From an uncultured Flavobacteriaceae bacterium (GTDB lineage Bacteria; Bacteroidota; Bacteroidia; Flavobacteriales; Flavobacteriaceae), in contig CAJQQG010000004.1 in assembly GCA_905480425.1 (NCBI GenBank), positions 1-42,883 on the forward strand: a DNA stretch of 42,883 bases, written 5' to 3'. Of this stretch, positions 35,659 to 42,883 are shown in pieces. The stretch's first letter is position 1, and each line of letters begins with the position of its first letter. The position numbers were made by a program, and so were the translations under genes. A model generated the notes under the pieces. It saw only the letters and a list, made by a program, of their open reading frames with translations, was not told the DNA's origin and made no database searches.

Positions 35659-36045
35659 TTGATACATCAGGTCACAAAAGGAATTAAAATCTCTGTTGAA
35701 GTCAAATTTGAAGGAACTTTTACCAGAAAGTCTTTTCAACAGCATGCATTTACCTATTATATATCTATTGAAAATTTAGGTAAAGACACCATTCAATTAG
35801 TTTCACGTCATTGGAAAATACTAGAATCTACCAATCGACCTAATTATTTGAAAGGCAATGGTGTTGTGGGCGTCAAACCAATTTTAAAATCCGGGGAAAT
35901 TTATTCTTATAAATCGGGATGTCATATCAATTCAACAGTTGGATCAATGTCTGGAAAATACACAATGATTAATTTTACTAATGCTCAAAAATTCAGCGTT
36001 GATGTTCCTAACTTCAAGTTAAGTGTTCCTTACATTTTAAATTAA
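35659..36045 (+). CDS. apaG: Co2+/Mg2+ efflux protein ApaG
   Basis: ApaG is a single fibronectin type III-like beta-sandwich of about 125 residues, linked by genetics to cobalt resistance and magnesium efflux in Salmonella, but without a known enzyme activity. Conserved blocks are TYYISIENLGKDTIQLVSRHWKI, GNGVVGVKPILKSGE and GSMSGKYTMINF. The start codon must be TTG: a stop lies two codons upstream in the same frame, no ATG follows before the conserved region, and IHQVTKGIKISV lines up with the family start. A TAAGTTTA sequence (35644-35651) is a weak -7 candidate seven bases before it. Confidence 0.92.
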   Translation: MIHQVTKGIKISVEVKFEGTFTRKSFQQHAFTYYISIENLGKDTIQLVSRHWKILESTNRPNYLKGNGVVGVKPILKSGEIYSYKSGCHINSTVGSMSGKYTMINFTNAQKFSVDVPNFKLSVPYILN

Positions 36046-36060
36046 GCCACTTTTTAGTAG

Positions 36061-36090
36061 TTGACGTTTAATCTTAAATCTATACTTTTA
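36061..36090 (+). promoter_or_regulatory. Promoter of pruA (-33 TTG / -7 TACTTTTA)
   Basis: TTGAC at 36061 is followed by TACTTTTA (36083-36090), a seven-of-eight match to TAnnTTTG, with 19 bases after the TTG. The ATG is only 10 bases further, which implies a leader of a few bases. Confidence 0.48.
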
Positions 36091-36100
36091 TAAAAAAAAC

Positions 36101-37726
36101 ATGGCAAATAGCGTTTTTAAGGTACCATATCCAGCAAATGAATCCATTCTAACTTACTCACCGGGAAGTACTGAAAAAGAGGTCGTATTAGCCACCTACT
36201 CTAAAATGTACAATGAAACCATAGAGATTCCTATGCGCATTGGTAATCAAAATATTACAACAAAAGAGACGGCTTCTATGCAGCCACCACATGACCACAA
36301 ACATAAACTTGGGGTCTATCATAAAGCAAATAAAGCACATATCAATAAAGCCATTGACGCAGCTCTTCAAGCTCGTATTTCTTGGAGTCAAATGCCCTGG
36401 GAATCTAGAGCTGCTATTTTTCTTAAAGCTGCAGAACTTATTGCCGGCCCATATCGAGCAAAAATAAACGCTTCAACCATGCTTGCGCAATCGAAAACTA
36501 TTCACCAAGCTGAAATTGACGCTGCTTGTGAATACATTGACTTTTTAAGATTCAACGTAGCCTTTATGGAGGAAATTTATGAAAATCAACCCGAAAGTGG
36601 ACCTGGTGTTTGGAACCGTTTAAGTTACCGACCTTTAGAAGGATTTGTGTATGCAGTGAGTCCTTTTAATTTTACAGCGATTGCCGGAAACCTTTGTGCA
36701 AGTGCGGCAATGATGGGAAATACTGTGGTTTGGAAACCTAGTGATCACCAAGTCTTTTCAGCCAATATTCTCATGAAAGTATTCCAAGAAGCTGGACTAC
36801 CAGATGGCGTAATCAACATGGTGTTTGGAGATCCAGAAATGATTACTAATACAATCTTAGAAAGTGAAGATTTTGCGGGAATTCACTATACAGGGTCTAC
36901 AGAGGTGTTTAGAAATATTTGGAGTAAGATTGGTGCCAATATCGGTCACTATCGCTCTTACCCCAGAATTGTCGGGGAAACAGGTGGAAAGGATTTTATT
37001 ATCGCACACCCATCATCAAATTCTAAAGAAGTTGCTACCGGAATTATTAGAGGTGCCTTTGAATTTCAAGGTCAAAAATGCTCTGCAGCTTCTCGAGTTT
37101 ATTTACCAAAATCAATTGCTAGTGATATTATTGACTATGTGAAATCTGACCTAAAAACAATAAAAATGGGGTCTCCAGAAAATTTTGAAAATTTTGTAAC
37201 CGCTGTAATTCATAATGGTGCATTTGAAAGATTAGCAAATGCTATTGAACAGGTAAAAATTGATTCTGAAGCAGAAATTGTTGCGGGTGGTGGTTATGAC
37301 GATAGTAAAGGATATTTTGTTGAACCTACTGTAGTAATTACCTCAGATCCACAATATCACACTATGAAAAAAGAACTGTTTGGTCCATTGGTGACAATTT
37401 ATATCTATCCAGATTCAAAATGGTCAGAAACTCTTTCTTTAGTTGATAAAACTTCAGAATATGCTCTAACGGGTGCTGTATTTTCTCAAGATCGATATGC
37501 ATTAGAAGAAGCCTTAACTGCATTAGAAAACGCAGCTGGAAATTTCTATATTAACGACAAGCCTTCAGGAGCTGTTGTTGGCCAACAACCTTTTGGTGGT
37601 GCTAGGGGCTCTGGAACTAATGACAAAGCAGGGTCTGCTGCAAATTTAATGCGATGGGTATCCCCCAGATTAATTAAAGAAACCTTTGTGCCAGCTTCTG
37701 ATTATCGATATCCGTTTTTAGGATAA
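36101..37726 (+). CDS. pruA: L-glutamate gamma-semialdehyde dehydrogenase
   Basis: This aldehyde dehydrogenase oxidises glutamate semialdehyde, in equilibrium with pyrroline-5-carboxylate, to glutamate with NAD+, the second step of proline catabolism. The general base Glu293 lies in GETGGKDF and the catalytic Cys327 in FQGQKCSAASR. PFNFTAIAGNL and the C-terminal GQQPFGGARGSGTNDKAGS block are typical of this subfamily. At 541 residues it is the monofunctional, eukaryote-like type without a proline dehydrogenase domain. putA or prodh is not in the window. It has its own promoter. Confidence 0.95.
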   Translation: MANSVFKVPYPANESILTYSPGSTEKEVVLATYSKMYNETIEIPMRIGNQNITTKETASMQPPHDHKHKLGVYHKANKAHINKAIDAALQARISWSQMPWESRAAIFLKAAELIAGPYRAKINASTMLAQSKTIHQAEIDAACEYIDFLRFNVAFMEEIYENQPESGPGVWNRLSYRPLEGFVYAVSPFNFTAIAGNLCASAAMMGNTVVWKPSDHQVFSANILMKVFQEAGLPDGVINMVFGDPEMITNTILESEDFAGIHYTGSTEVFRNIWSKIGANIGHYRSYPRIVGETGGKDFIIAHPSSNSKEVATGIIRGAFEFQGQKCSAASRVYLPKSIASDIIDYVKSDLKTIKMGSPENFENFVTAVIHNGAFERLANAIEQVKIDSEAEIVAGGGYDDSKGYFVEPTVVITSDPQYHTMKKELFGPLVTIYIYPDSKWSETLSLVDKTSEYALTGAVFSQDRYALEEALTALENAAGNFYINDKPSGAVVGQQPFGGARGSGTNDKAGSAANLMRWVSPRLIKETFVPASDYRYPFLG

Positions 37727-37776
37727 AATTAAATACTCGCTACGACATATAAAGAAGAGGTAATCTCAAAGGGAAT

Positions 37777-38394
37777 TTATAAAGGAACATAGACCACCTT
37801 TTTCATTTCAAAAAAATCATCGTTAAAATGTTGGGCTAAATCAAACTGCTGTGCTTTTGGAAATTTCAAAAGCTCTTGAGTAAGATCTCCGCCTTTTAAA
37901 TATAATATTCCGTTTTTAATACAGTGCTTGTGAGTGGAGCGAATATTTTTTTTGACCCAAGGAACAAAAATATCCATTTTTGTTACAGCTCGACTTACCA
38001 CAAAATCAACTTTTTGGTTAAAATTTTCTGCTCTTATTTTTGAAACTGAAATATTTTTCAAGTCCAAAGCTGCTATAACCTCCTCTACTACTTTTATCTT
38101 CTTTCCAATACTGTCGATAAGGAAAAAATGAGTTTGTGGAAACAAAATAGCCAATGGAATTCCTGGAAAACCACCACCAGTTCCAACATCCAAAATTTTA
38201 GCATTTGGTAAAAATTGTAGCACTTTAGCAATTCCTAGAGAATGCAATAGATGCCGTTCATAAAAAAAATTGATATCTTTTCTTGAGATCACGTTAATTT
38301 TAGAATTCCAATCTTCATAAAGAATAGGTAAGTTTTTAAACTTTTCTATTTGAGAAGCTGAAAGTGAGGGAAATATTTCTATTAGCTTATTCAA
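37777..38394 (-). CDS. rsmG: 16S rRNA (guanine(527)-N(7))-methyltransferase RsmG
   Basis: RsmG (GidB) methylates G527 of 16S rRNA in the 530 loop; its loss gives low-level streptomycin resistance in other bacteria. The SAM-binding motif DVGTGGGFPGIPLAI is clear, and the N-terminal NVISRKDINFFYERHLLHS block and the FVVSRAV segment are family marks. The protein has 205 residues, the usual size. It is divergent from the desaturase, with 55 bases between, and convergent with pruA. Confidence 0.95.
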   Translation of the reverse strand: MNKLIEIFPSLSASQIEKFKNLPILYEDWNSKINVISRKDINFFYERHLLHSLGIAKVLQFLPNAKILDVGTGGGFPGIPLAILFPQTHFFLIDSIGKKIKVVEEVIAALDLKNISVSKIRAENFNQKVDFVVSRAVTKMDIFVPWVKKNIRSTHKHCIKNGILYLKGGDLTQELLKFPKAQQFDLAQHFNDDFFEMKKVVYVPL

Positions 38395-38403
38395 GGTGAT
38401 GTT

Positions 38404-38433
38404 TTGATTAGAATGTTTTTTCGACTATTTTTA
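38404..38433 (+). promoter_or_regulatory. Promoter of the desaturase gene (-33 TTG / -7 TATTTTTA)
   Basis: TTG (38404-38406) and TATTTTTA (38426-38433, seven of eight to the consensus) are separated by the ideal 19 bases, and the ATG follows 16 bases later. This is one of the best-spaced promoters in the window. Confidence 0.52.
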
Positions 38434-38449
38434 CTTAATAATATTTTTT

Positions 38450-39544
38450 ATGCAAGCTACACAAAGCCTTCGATTTTCTCGAAAAGACCCAAAACAATTT
38501 TTCAAAACACTAAACCAGCGTGTCAATAAATATTTCAAAGAAAAAAAAGTGTATAAAACCGGGAACTGGAAACTTTATCTCAAAACAGCGGTTATGTTCT
38601 CTCTTTTTATTACACCTTATGTATTAATAATCGTACTAAATATTAGTCTCTGGTACAAACTATTGCTTGCAATTTTAATGGGAGTGGGAATGGCAGGCAT
38701 CGGGATGAACGTAATGCATGATGGTAATCATGGTTCATTCTCAAGATATCCTTTGATTAATAAAATTATGGGAGGTAGTATCTATTTTTTAGCTGGAAAC
38801 GTATTTAATTGGAAAATTCAACATAATCTTTTACATCATACTTATACTAATATTCTTGGACATGATGAAGATCTAGAAGCTGGACGTGTTTTACGTTTTT
38901 CAAAAAATGCTGAATGGATGCCGCATCACAAATTTCAGCATTTATATTTCTTTTTTTTATATGGGTTACTAACTATTAATTGGGCAATTTTTACAGATTT
39001 ACAGCAAATGAAACGCTATATGAAGAAAAAGTTATCTTATGCTAACAGCAAACGCCCCAGTCTTCAATGGGTCGGCTTATTAATAACTAAAGTAATGTAT
39101 TGGAGTGTATGGATCATTATACCTATGATTTTAATAAATGCTCCTTGGTGGTCTGTTTTAATAGGATTTGTGGTTATGCATTATACTGCTGGACTTATTT
39201 TGAGCCTAGTATTTCAACTAGCTCACATAATGGAAGACGCTGAAATGCCAATGCCAGAAGCTTCAGGGACGATGAAAAATACTTGGGCGATACACCAACT
39301 TTTAACAACTGTAAATTTTTCTACTAAAAATCGATTTGTTAATTGGTTTACTGGGGGATTAAATCATCAAATTGAACATCATATTTTTCCACATATAAGT
39401 CATGTTCATTACACGAAAATCGCAGAAATTGTAAAAAAAACAGCACAAGAATTTAATTTACCCTACAACGAATACAAAACGACCAGAAGTGCTATACTTT
39501 CGCACTTTAGATTTTTAAAACAAATGGGCATGCAACCCAGTTAA
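38450..39544 (+). CDS. Fatty acid (acyl-CoA/acyl-lipid) desaturase
   Basis: This is a membrane-bound di-iron desaturase. The three histidine boxes are intact: HDGNH (90-94), HNLLHH (125-130) and HQIEHH (306-311). The last box has the QxxHH form found in front-end (delta-5/delta-6) and linoleoyl-CoA desaturases. Four to six hydrophobic segments fit the expected topology. There is no fused cytochrome b5 domain, so electrons must come from a separate donor. The length of 364 residues is normal. A role in keeping membranes fluid in the cold is plausible but not shown. An aminotransferase gene follows after nine bases. Confidence 0.92.
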   Translation: MQATQSLRFSRKDPKQFFKTLNQRVNKYFKEKKVYKTGNWKLYLKTAVMFSLFITPYVLIIVLNISLWYKLLLAILMGVGMAGIGMNVMHDGNHGSFSRYPLINKIMGGSIYFLAGNVFNWKIQHNLLHHTYTNILGHDEDLEAGRVLRFSKNAEWMPHHKFQHLYFFFLYGLLTINWAIFTDLQQMKRYMKKKLSYANSKRPSLQWVGLLITKVMYWSVWIIIPMILINAPWWSVLIGFVVMHYTAGLILSLVFQLAHIMEDAEMPMPEASGTMKNTWAIHQLLTTVNFSTKNRFVNWFTGGLNHQIEHHIFPHISHVHYTKIAEIVKKTAQEFNLPYNEYKTTRSAILSHFRFLKQMGMQPS

Positions 39545-39553
39545 AGAATAATC

Positions 39554-40738
39554 ATGGACCAACTATCAGCTCGGATAAACAGTTTGCCTGTTTCCGAAAC
39601 GCTTGCCATGGCAGCAAAAGCCAGAGAATTAAAGAATAAAGGAATTGATATTATTGGATTAAGTCTGGGTGAACCCGATTTTAATACCCCTGAATTCATA
39701 AAAGATGCTGCTATACAGGCGGTAAAAGATAACTACAATTCTTACAGTCCTGTAGATGGATATGCTGATTTAAAAGAGGCTATTTGCACTAAATTTAAAC
39801 GCGATAACAACCTAAACTATTCACCTTCACAAATTGTTGTATCAACAGGAGCAAAACAATCAATCGCAAATATATGTATGGTGCTTTTAGATCCCGGAGA
39901 TGAAGTACTTCTTCCTGCACCTTATTGGGTAAGTTATTCAGCAATTGCAACCTTAGCAGAAGCAACATCTATTATCATCCCATCATCTATAAAAACAGAC
40001 TTTAAAATTACCCCAGAACAGTTAGAAGCATTCATAACGCCTAAAACTAAATTGGTAATGTTTAACTCTCCAAACAATCCCAGTGGAACTATTTATACTG
40101 AGGCAGAATACCGTGCTTTAGGAAAAGTACTAGAAAAATATCCTGATATTTTCATTCTTTCAGATGAAATATACGAACACATTAATTACGGAACTGCACA
40201 TTTTAGTATAGCTGCAATTCCAGAATTATACGATCGCACTATAACAGTTAACGGTGTTGCAAAAGCCTTTGCGATGACTGGTTGGCGTATTGGGTATATT
40301 GGTGGCCCTGATTGGATCGCCAAAGCCTGTAATAAAATGCAGGGGCAAATCACCTCTGGAGCAAATTGTATAGCACAACGAGCTACGATTGCTGCTCTGG
40401 AAGCTCCGGTCAGCAATATTCAGTATATGATTGATGAATTTGCAAAACGTCGTATAATGATCATAAAACTTCTCAGCAGTATAGATGGCTTTAAGATGAA
40501 TCAGCCACAAGGAGCCTTTTATGTATTCCCTGATATTTCCTATTATTTTGGAAAAACGATTCAAGGAAAAACAATTTCGAATGCTTCTGATTTCTCTATG
40601 CTTCTTTTAGAAGAAGCACACGTTGCAACTGTTACAGGTGATGCGTTTGGAAATGACGCTTGTATTCGAATTTCTTACGCTGCCTCGGTTGAAAATATTC
40701 AAGAAGCTGTAAGACGTATTGCCAATGTATTAAAATAA
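39554..40738 (+). CDS. Aspartate-type aminotransferase, class I
   Basis: This fold-type I PLP enzyme has SLGEPDFNTP near residue 37, the NSPNNPSGT motif, SDEIYEHINYG, and the PLP lysine at 237 in NGVAKAFAMTGWRIGYIGGP. The MTGWRIGY loop and the 394-residue length match the I-gamma aspartate aminotransferases (Thermus AspC-like), which usually interconvert aspartate and 2-oxoglutarate with oxaloacetate and glutamate. Prephenate or aromatic activity is also known in this subgroup. It lies nine bases after the desaturase gene, so cotranscription is likely although the functions differ. Confidence 0.92.
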   Translation: MDQLSARINSLPVSETLAMAAKARELKNKGIDIIGLSLGEPDFNTPEFIKDAAIQAVKDNYNSYSPVDGYADLKEAICTKFKRDNNLNYSPSQIVVSTGAKQSIANICMVLLDPGDEVLLPAPYWVSYSAIATLAEATSIIIPSSIKTDFKITPEQLEAFITPKTKLVMFNSPNNPSGTIYTEAEYRALGKVLEKYPDIFILSDEIYEHINYGTAHFSIAAIPELYDRTITVNGVAKAFAMTGWRIGYIGGPDWIAKACNKMQGQITSGANCIAQRATIAALEAPVSNIQYMIDEFAKRRIMIIKLLSSIDGFKMNQPQGAFYVFPDISYYFGKTIQGKTISNASDFSMLLLEEAHVATVTGDAFGNDACIRISYAASVENIQEAVRRIANVLK

Positions 40739-40750
40739 AAAACTCTTCTG

Positions 40751-40777
40751 AAAAACTGTAAATAGTGGTTTTTTTTT
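40751..40777 (+). terminator. Possible terminator after the aspartate aminotransferase gene
   Basis: AAAAAC (40751-40756) can pair with GTTTTT (40768-40773), extended by wobble pairs, and a run of nine T follows. The stem is weak, but the T-run and position fit a terminator. Confidence 0.4.
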
Positions 40778-40842
40778 ATTGGACCCAATACAAAATTAAG
40801 AGCTCAAAAACATAAGCGTACTTTAACATTCTAATCATATAT

Positions 40843-42078
40843 ATGATATTTGAAGATTTAAAACTTGAAGATCCCATTCTGAAAGCCATAGAAAAACAGG
40901 GGTACACAAATCCTACACCCATTCAAGAACAGGCTATTCCTATACTATTAAATGGACATGATTTATTAGGTGTTGCTCAAACGGGTACTGGAAAAACAGC
41001 TGCCTTTGGCATACCGATTCTAAACCACTTACTTAAAGAAAACAATACCGGCGGAAAACGAAAAATTAAAGCTCTTGTAGTAACACCCACTAGGGAGCTT
41101 GCTATTCAAATTGCCGAAAGTTTTACGGCCTATAGTCAATTTACAAACCTGCGAAATACAGTAATTTTTGGTGGTGTAAAACAATCTAAGCAAGTCGCCA
41201 GTCTCCAGCAAGGAGTTGATATTTTAGTTGCTACTCCGGGACGATTATTAGATTTAATGAACCAAGGTTACATTTCTTTTAGTGACTTAAAATATGTTGT
41301 ATTAGATGAAGCTGATCAAATGCTTGACATGGGCTTTATTCATGATGTTAAAAAAATTTTTGCTAAACTACCTCTAAAAAGACAATCCTTATTTTTTTCT
41401 GCTACCATGCCCAAAAGTATTGTAGACTTGTCACAAAAAATGTTAGGTAATTTTAAAAGGATAACTATAAAACCACAACAAGCGACAGCAGAAAAAGTTG
41501 AACAAGGTGTCTACTTTGTTAGTAAAAACAATAAACCAAAATTATTAATACATCTTATAGAGGGACGAAGTACAGATTCTGTACTTGTATTCTCACGCAC
41601 AAAACATGGAGCCAATAAAATTGTAAAAGTTTTAGATAAAGCTAACATCAAGTCGGCAGCAATTCACGGGAACAAATCACAGCTTCAACGTCAAAAAGCA
41701 TTAGGAGCTTTTAAAGATGGATCTTTAAAGGTACTTATTGCAACAGATATTGCAGCCAGAGGAATTGATGTAGATGATTTGGCCTTGGTAATTAATTATG
41801 ACTTACCTAATGTTTCTGAAACCTATGTTCATAGAATTGGTAGAACGGGTCGTGCAAGTGCGAGTGGAATTGCACTTTCTTTTTGCATGGGAGACGAACG
41901 GCCTTATTTAAAGGATATTGAAAACCTCATCAAACAACAAGTGCCTCGCATGGGAGAACATCCTTTTATGGAAGGTGCAGATGTGGTTGAGGGCTCACTA
42001 TCAAAAAAACCACAAGCCCGAAATAAAAACTACAATAAATCTATTAACACCCGTAACAAAAATCGAAATTGGAGATAA
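40843..42078 (+). CDS. DEAD-box ATP-dependent RNA helicase
   Basis: This is an RNA helicase of the RhlE/DeaD type. Motifs in order are Q (PTPIQ, 24-28), I (AQTGTGKT, 45-52), Ia (PTRELA), Ib (TPGR), II (DEAD, 155-158), III (SAT, 186-188), and in the second RecA domain ATDIAARGIDV and HRIGRTGR (330-337). The C-terminal tail is short, basic and rich in Asn, Lys and Arg, likely for non-specific RNA binding. The 411-residue length and lack of a DbpA-type domain favour an RhlE-like enzyme, in ribosome assembly or RNA turnover. Its stop is three bases from that of the convergent trhA. Confidence 0.94.
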   Translation: MIFEDLKLEDPILKAIEKQGYTNPTPIQEQAIPILLNGHDLLGVAQTGTGKTAAFGIPILNHLLKENNTGGKRKIKALVVTPTRELAIQIAESFTAYSQFTNLRNTVIFGGVKQSKQVASLQQGVDILVATPGRLLDLMNQGYISFSDLKYVVLDEADQMLDMGFIHDVKKIFAKLPLKRQSLFFSATMPKSIVDLSQKMLGNFKRITIKPQQATAEKVEQGVYFVSKNNKPKLLIHLIEGRSTDSVLVFSRTKHGANKIVKVLDKANIKSAAIHGNKSQLQRQKALGAFKDGSLKVLIATDIAARGIDVDDLALVINYDLPNVSETYVHRIGRTGRASASGIALSFCMGDERPYLKDIENLIKQQVPRMGEHPFMEGADVVEGSLSKKPQARNKNYNKSINTRNKNRNWR

Positions 42079-42081
42079 ACC

Positions 42082-42723
42082 TTAAATAAAAATATAAACA
42101 CTTAAAAAGTGACACAAGCTCCCCAAAAGCACAAACACATGAAAAATTGCGTGATTATAATTGATTTTTTTAAGTAAATAAATTAGTGCTCCCAGAGTAT
42201 AAAAAACGCCACCCAAGAATAGAAGTTTTACTCCTTGAATAGGAAATTTTTCCATCAAAGGATTTATAGCAAAAATAATTTGCCACCCCATAAAGACATA
42301 CATAATAGTGGAAATTTTCTCAAACCTTCCGGTATAAAATAATTTTAAGACTATCCCAATCAGAGCAAAGGTCCAGGTAAAAATAAAAATATACCATCCT
42401 AAAGGTCCTGCCAGAATGATAAGGGTGAATGGGGTATAAGTTCCTGCAATTAGAATATATATGGCTGCATGGTCGAGAATGTTCAATTTTCTTCTCTGCC
42501 TGGGCTCTCTAGCTGCATGATAAAAAGTAGAGGCAGCATATAAAACTATCAAGCTAACTCCATAAATAACCAAACTAGCTGGCTTCCAAAATCCTTCATA
42601 ATAAAGCGATTTATAAATAAGTAAGGGTAATGCAATACAACTCGATAATAATCCAGAAGCGTGAGTTAAAACATTCAACCGTTCTTCTTTTTCAGAATAG
42701 AGGTAATTTAAATCTTTACTCAT
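42082..42723 (-). CDS. trhA: PAQR family membrane homeostasis protein TrhA (hemolysin III-like)
   Basis: This seven-helix inner-membrane protein belongs to the PAQR/hemolysin III family, related to adiponectin receptors. Conserved polar residues are present: Glu14 and His21 in EERLNVLTHASG, STFYHAA (Ser65, His69), LDHAAIYILIAGTYTPF, and the C-terminal HAIFHVFVLLGSLCH with its histidines, which should form the zinc site with His69. At 213 residues it is full length. In E. coli TrhA is linked to membrane lipid homeostasis; haemolytic activity is not expected from sequence alone. A membrane protein gene ends 11 bases upstream on the same strand. Confidence 0.93.
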   Translation of the reverse strand: MSKDLNYLYSEKEERLNVLTHASGLLSSCIALPLLIYKSLYYEGFWKPASLVIYGVSLIVLYAASTFYHAAREPRQRRKLNILDHAAIYILIAGTYTPFTLIILAGPLGWYIFIFTWTFALIGIVLKLFYTGRFEKISTIMYVFMGWQIIFAINPLMEKFPIQGVKLLFLGGVFYTLGALIYLLKKINYNHAIFHVFVLLGSLCHFLSVYIFI

Positions 42724-42734
42724 GCTTTAAAAAA

Positions 42735-42883
42735 TCAAATACGTATTTGTCGCTCCTTTAAATCCTGATAGTATAGCGCAAGGGTAGTATTGTGCCAAGG
42801 AATAACAGCAAAAACGCCCACAATAAGACACAATAAACCTAAAAGATACCATGGGATAAAACGCAAGTTTAGTTCCAATAATT
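42735..42883 (-). CDS. Membrane protein, C-terminal fragment (5' end outside the window)
   Basis: The last 49 codons of a minus-strand gene run off the right edge of the window. The fragment has one hydrophobic helix (WYLLGLLCLIVGVFAVIPWHN) followed by a short charged tail, TLALYYQDLKERQIRI, then a TGA stop. This pattern, with a helix and an ALYY-DLK ending, recalls the end of polytopic Bacteroidota membrane proteins of the DUF975/DUF4013 kind, but too little is visible for a family call. trhA starts 11 bases downstream, so they may share a transcript. Confidence 0.65.
   Translation of the reverse strand, partial: LLELNLRFIPWYLLGLLCLIVGVFAVIPWHNTTLALYYQDLKERQIRI

Noticed and set aside
42099-42111. 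Hairpin CACTT-AAA-AAGTG as a terminator of the helicase gene
   Set aside because: It lies inside trhA, has a five-base stem and no T-run on the plus strand.

Overview
The window is strongly AT-rich, gene-dense bacterial chromosome that looks like core genome of a member of the Bacteroidota, most likely Flavobacteriaceae and probably marine. The reasons are the type IX secretion plug protein, the DUF6702, CarboxypepD_reg-like and DUF1573 families, the Na+-translocating NADH:quinone reductase, the recurrent promoter element TAnnTTTG in place of a sigma70 -10 box, and the general lack of clear Shine-Dalgarno sequences. No gap between genes exceeds about 175 bases. I see no rRNA, tRNA, CRISPR array, prophage or insertion sequence.

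Layout. 1-4565: a 5'-truncated O-methyltransferase faces a minus-strand envelope group (CarboxypepD_reg-like protein, DUF6702 protein, M1 metallopeptidase, TatA). 4626-8254: a GNAT acetyltransferase overlapping an M15 carboxypeptidase, then yaaA, a RluD-type pseudouridine synthase and a membrane-anchored PASTA protein on the minus strand. 8340-11778: ddl-coaD, a NUDIX hydrolase, pyrE and a biotin ligase, packed with convergent and divergent contacts of a few bases. 11837-16231: a plus-strand run rsfS-ftsH-LUD protein-cdsA-psd joining ribosome silencing, membrane proteolysis and phospholipid synthesis. 16228-19359: valS (minus) and a DUF1573 protein with a clear terminator.

19517-26870: aminotransferase-murB (plus), rsgA-dtd (minus), then gpmI-thioredoxin-like lipoprotein-map-methyltransferase, an operon joined by ATGA overlaps. 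26882-34170: the complete nqrABCDEF operon on the minus strand ending in a strong terminator, followed by a small unknown gene and apbE, whose product attaches the covalent FMN groups of NqrB and NqrC. 34342-42883: T9SS plug protein, apaG, pruA, rsmG, a fatty-acid desaturase, an aspartate-type aminotransferase, a DEAD-box helicase, a TrhA/hemolysin III membrane protein and the C-terminal end of another membrane protein.

The genes are mostly housekeeping: cell wall (ddl, murB, M15, PASTA), translation (valS, dtd, rsgA, rsfS, map, rsmG, rluD family), lipids (cdsA, psd, desaturase) and Na+ energetics (nqr, apbE). I did not find a convincing new multi-gene system. The points most worth a second look are the small protein wedged between nqrF and apbE, which reads like a nuclease-like fold without catalytic residues; an altered flavinylation motif in NqrB; -7 promoter boxes placed only a few bases before start codons; and the 6-base divergent NUDIX/pyrE junction.
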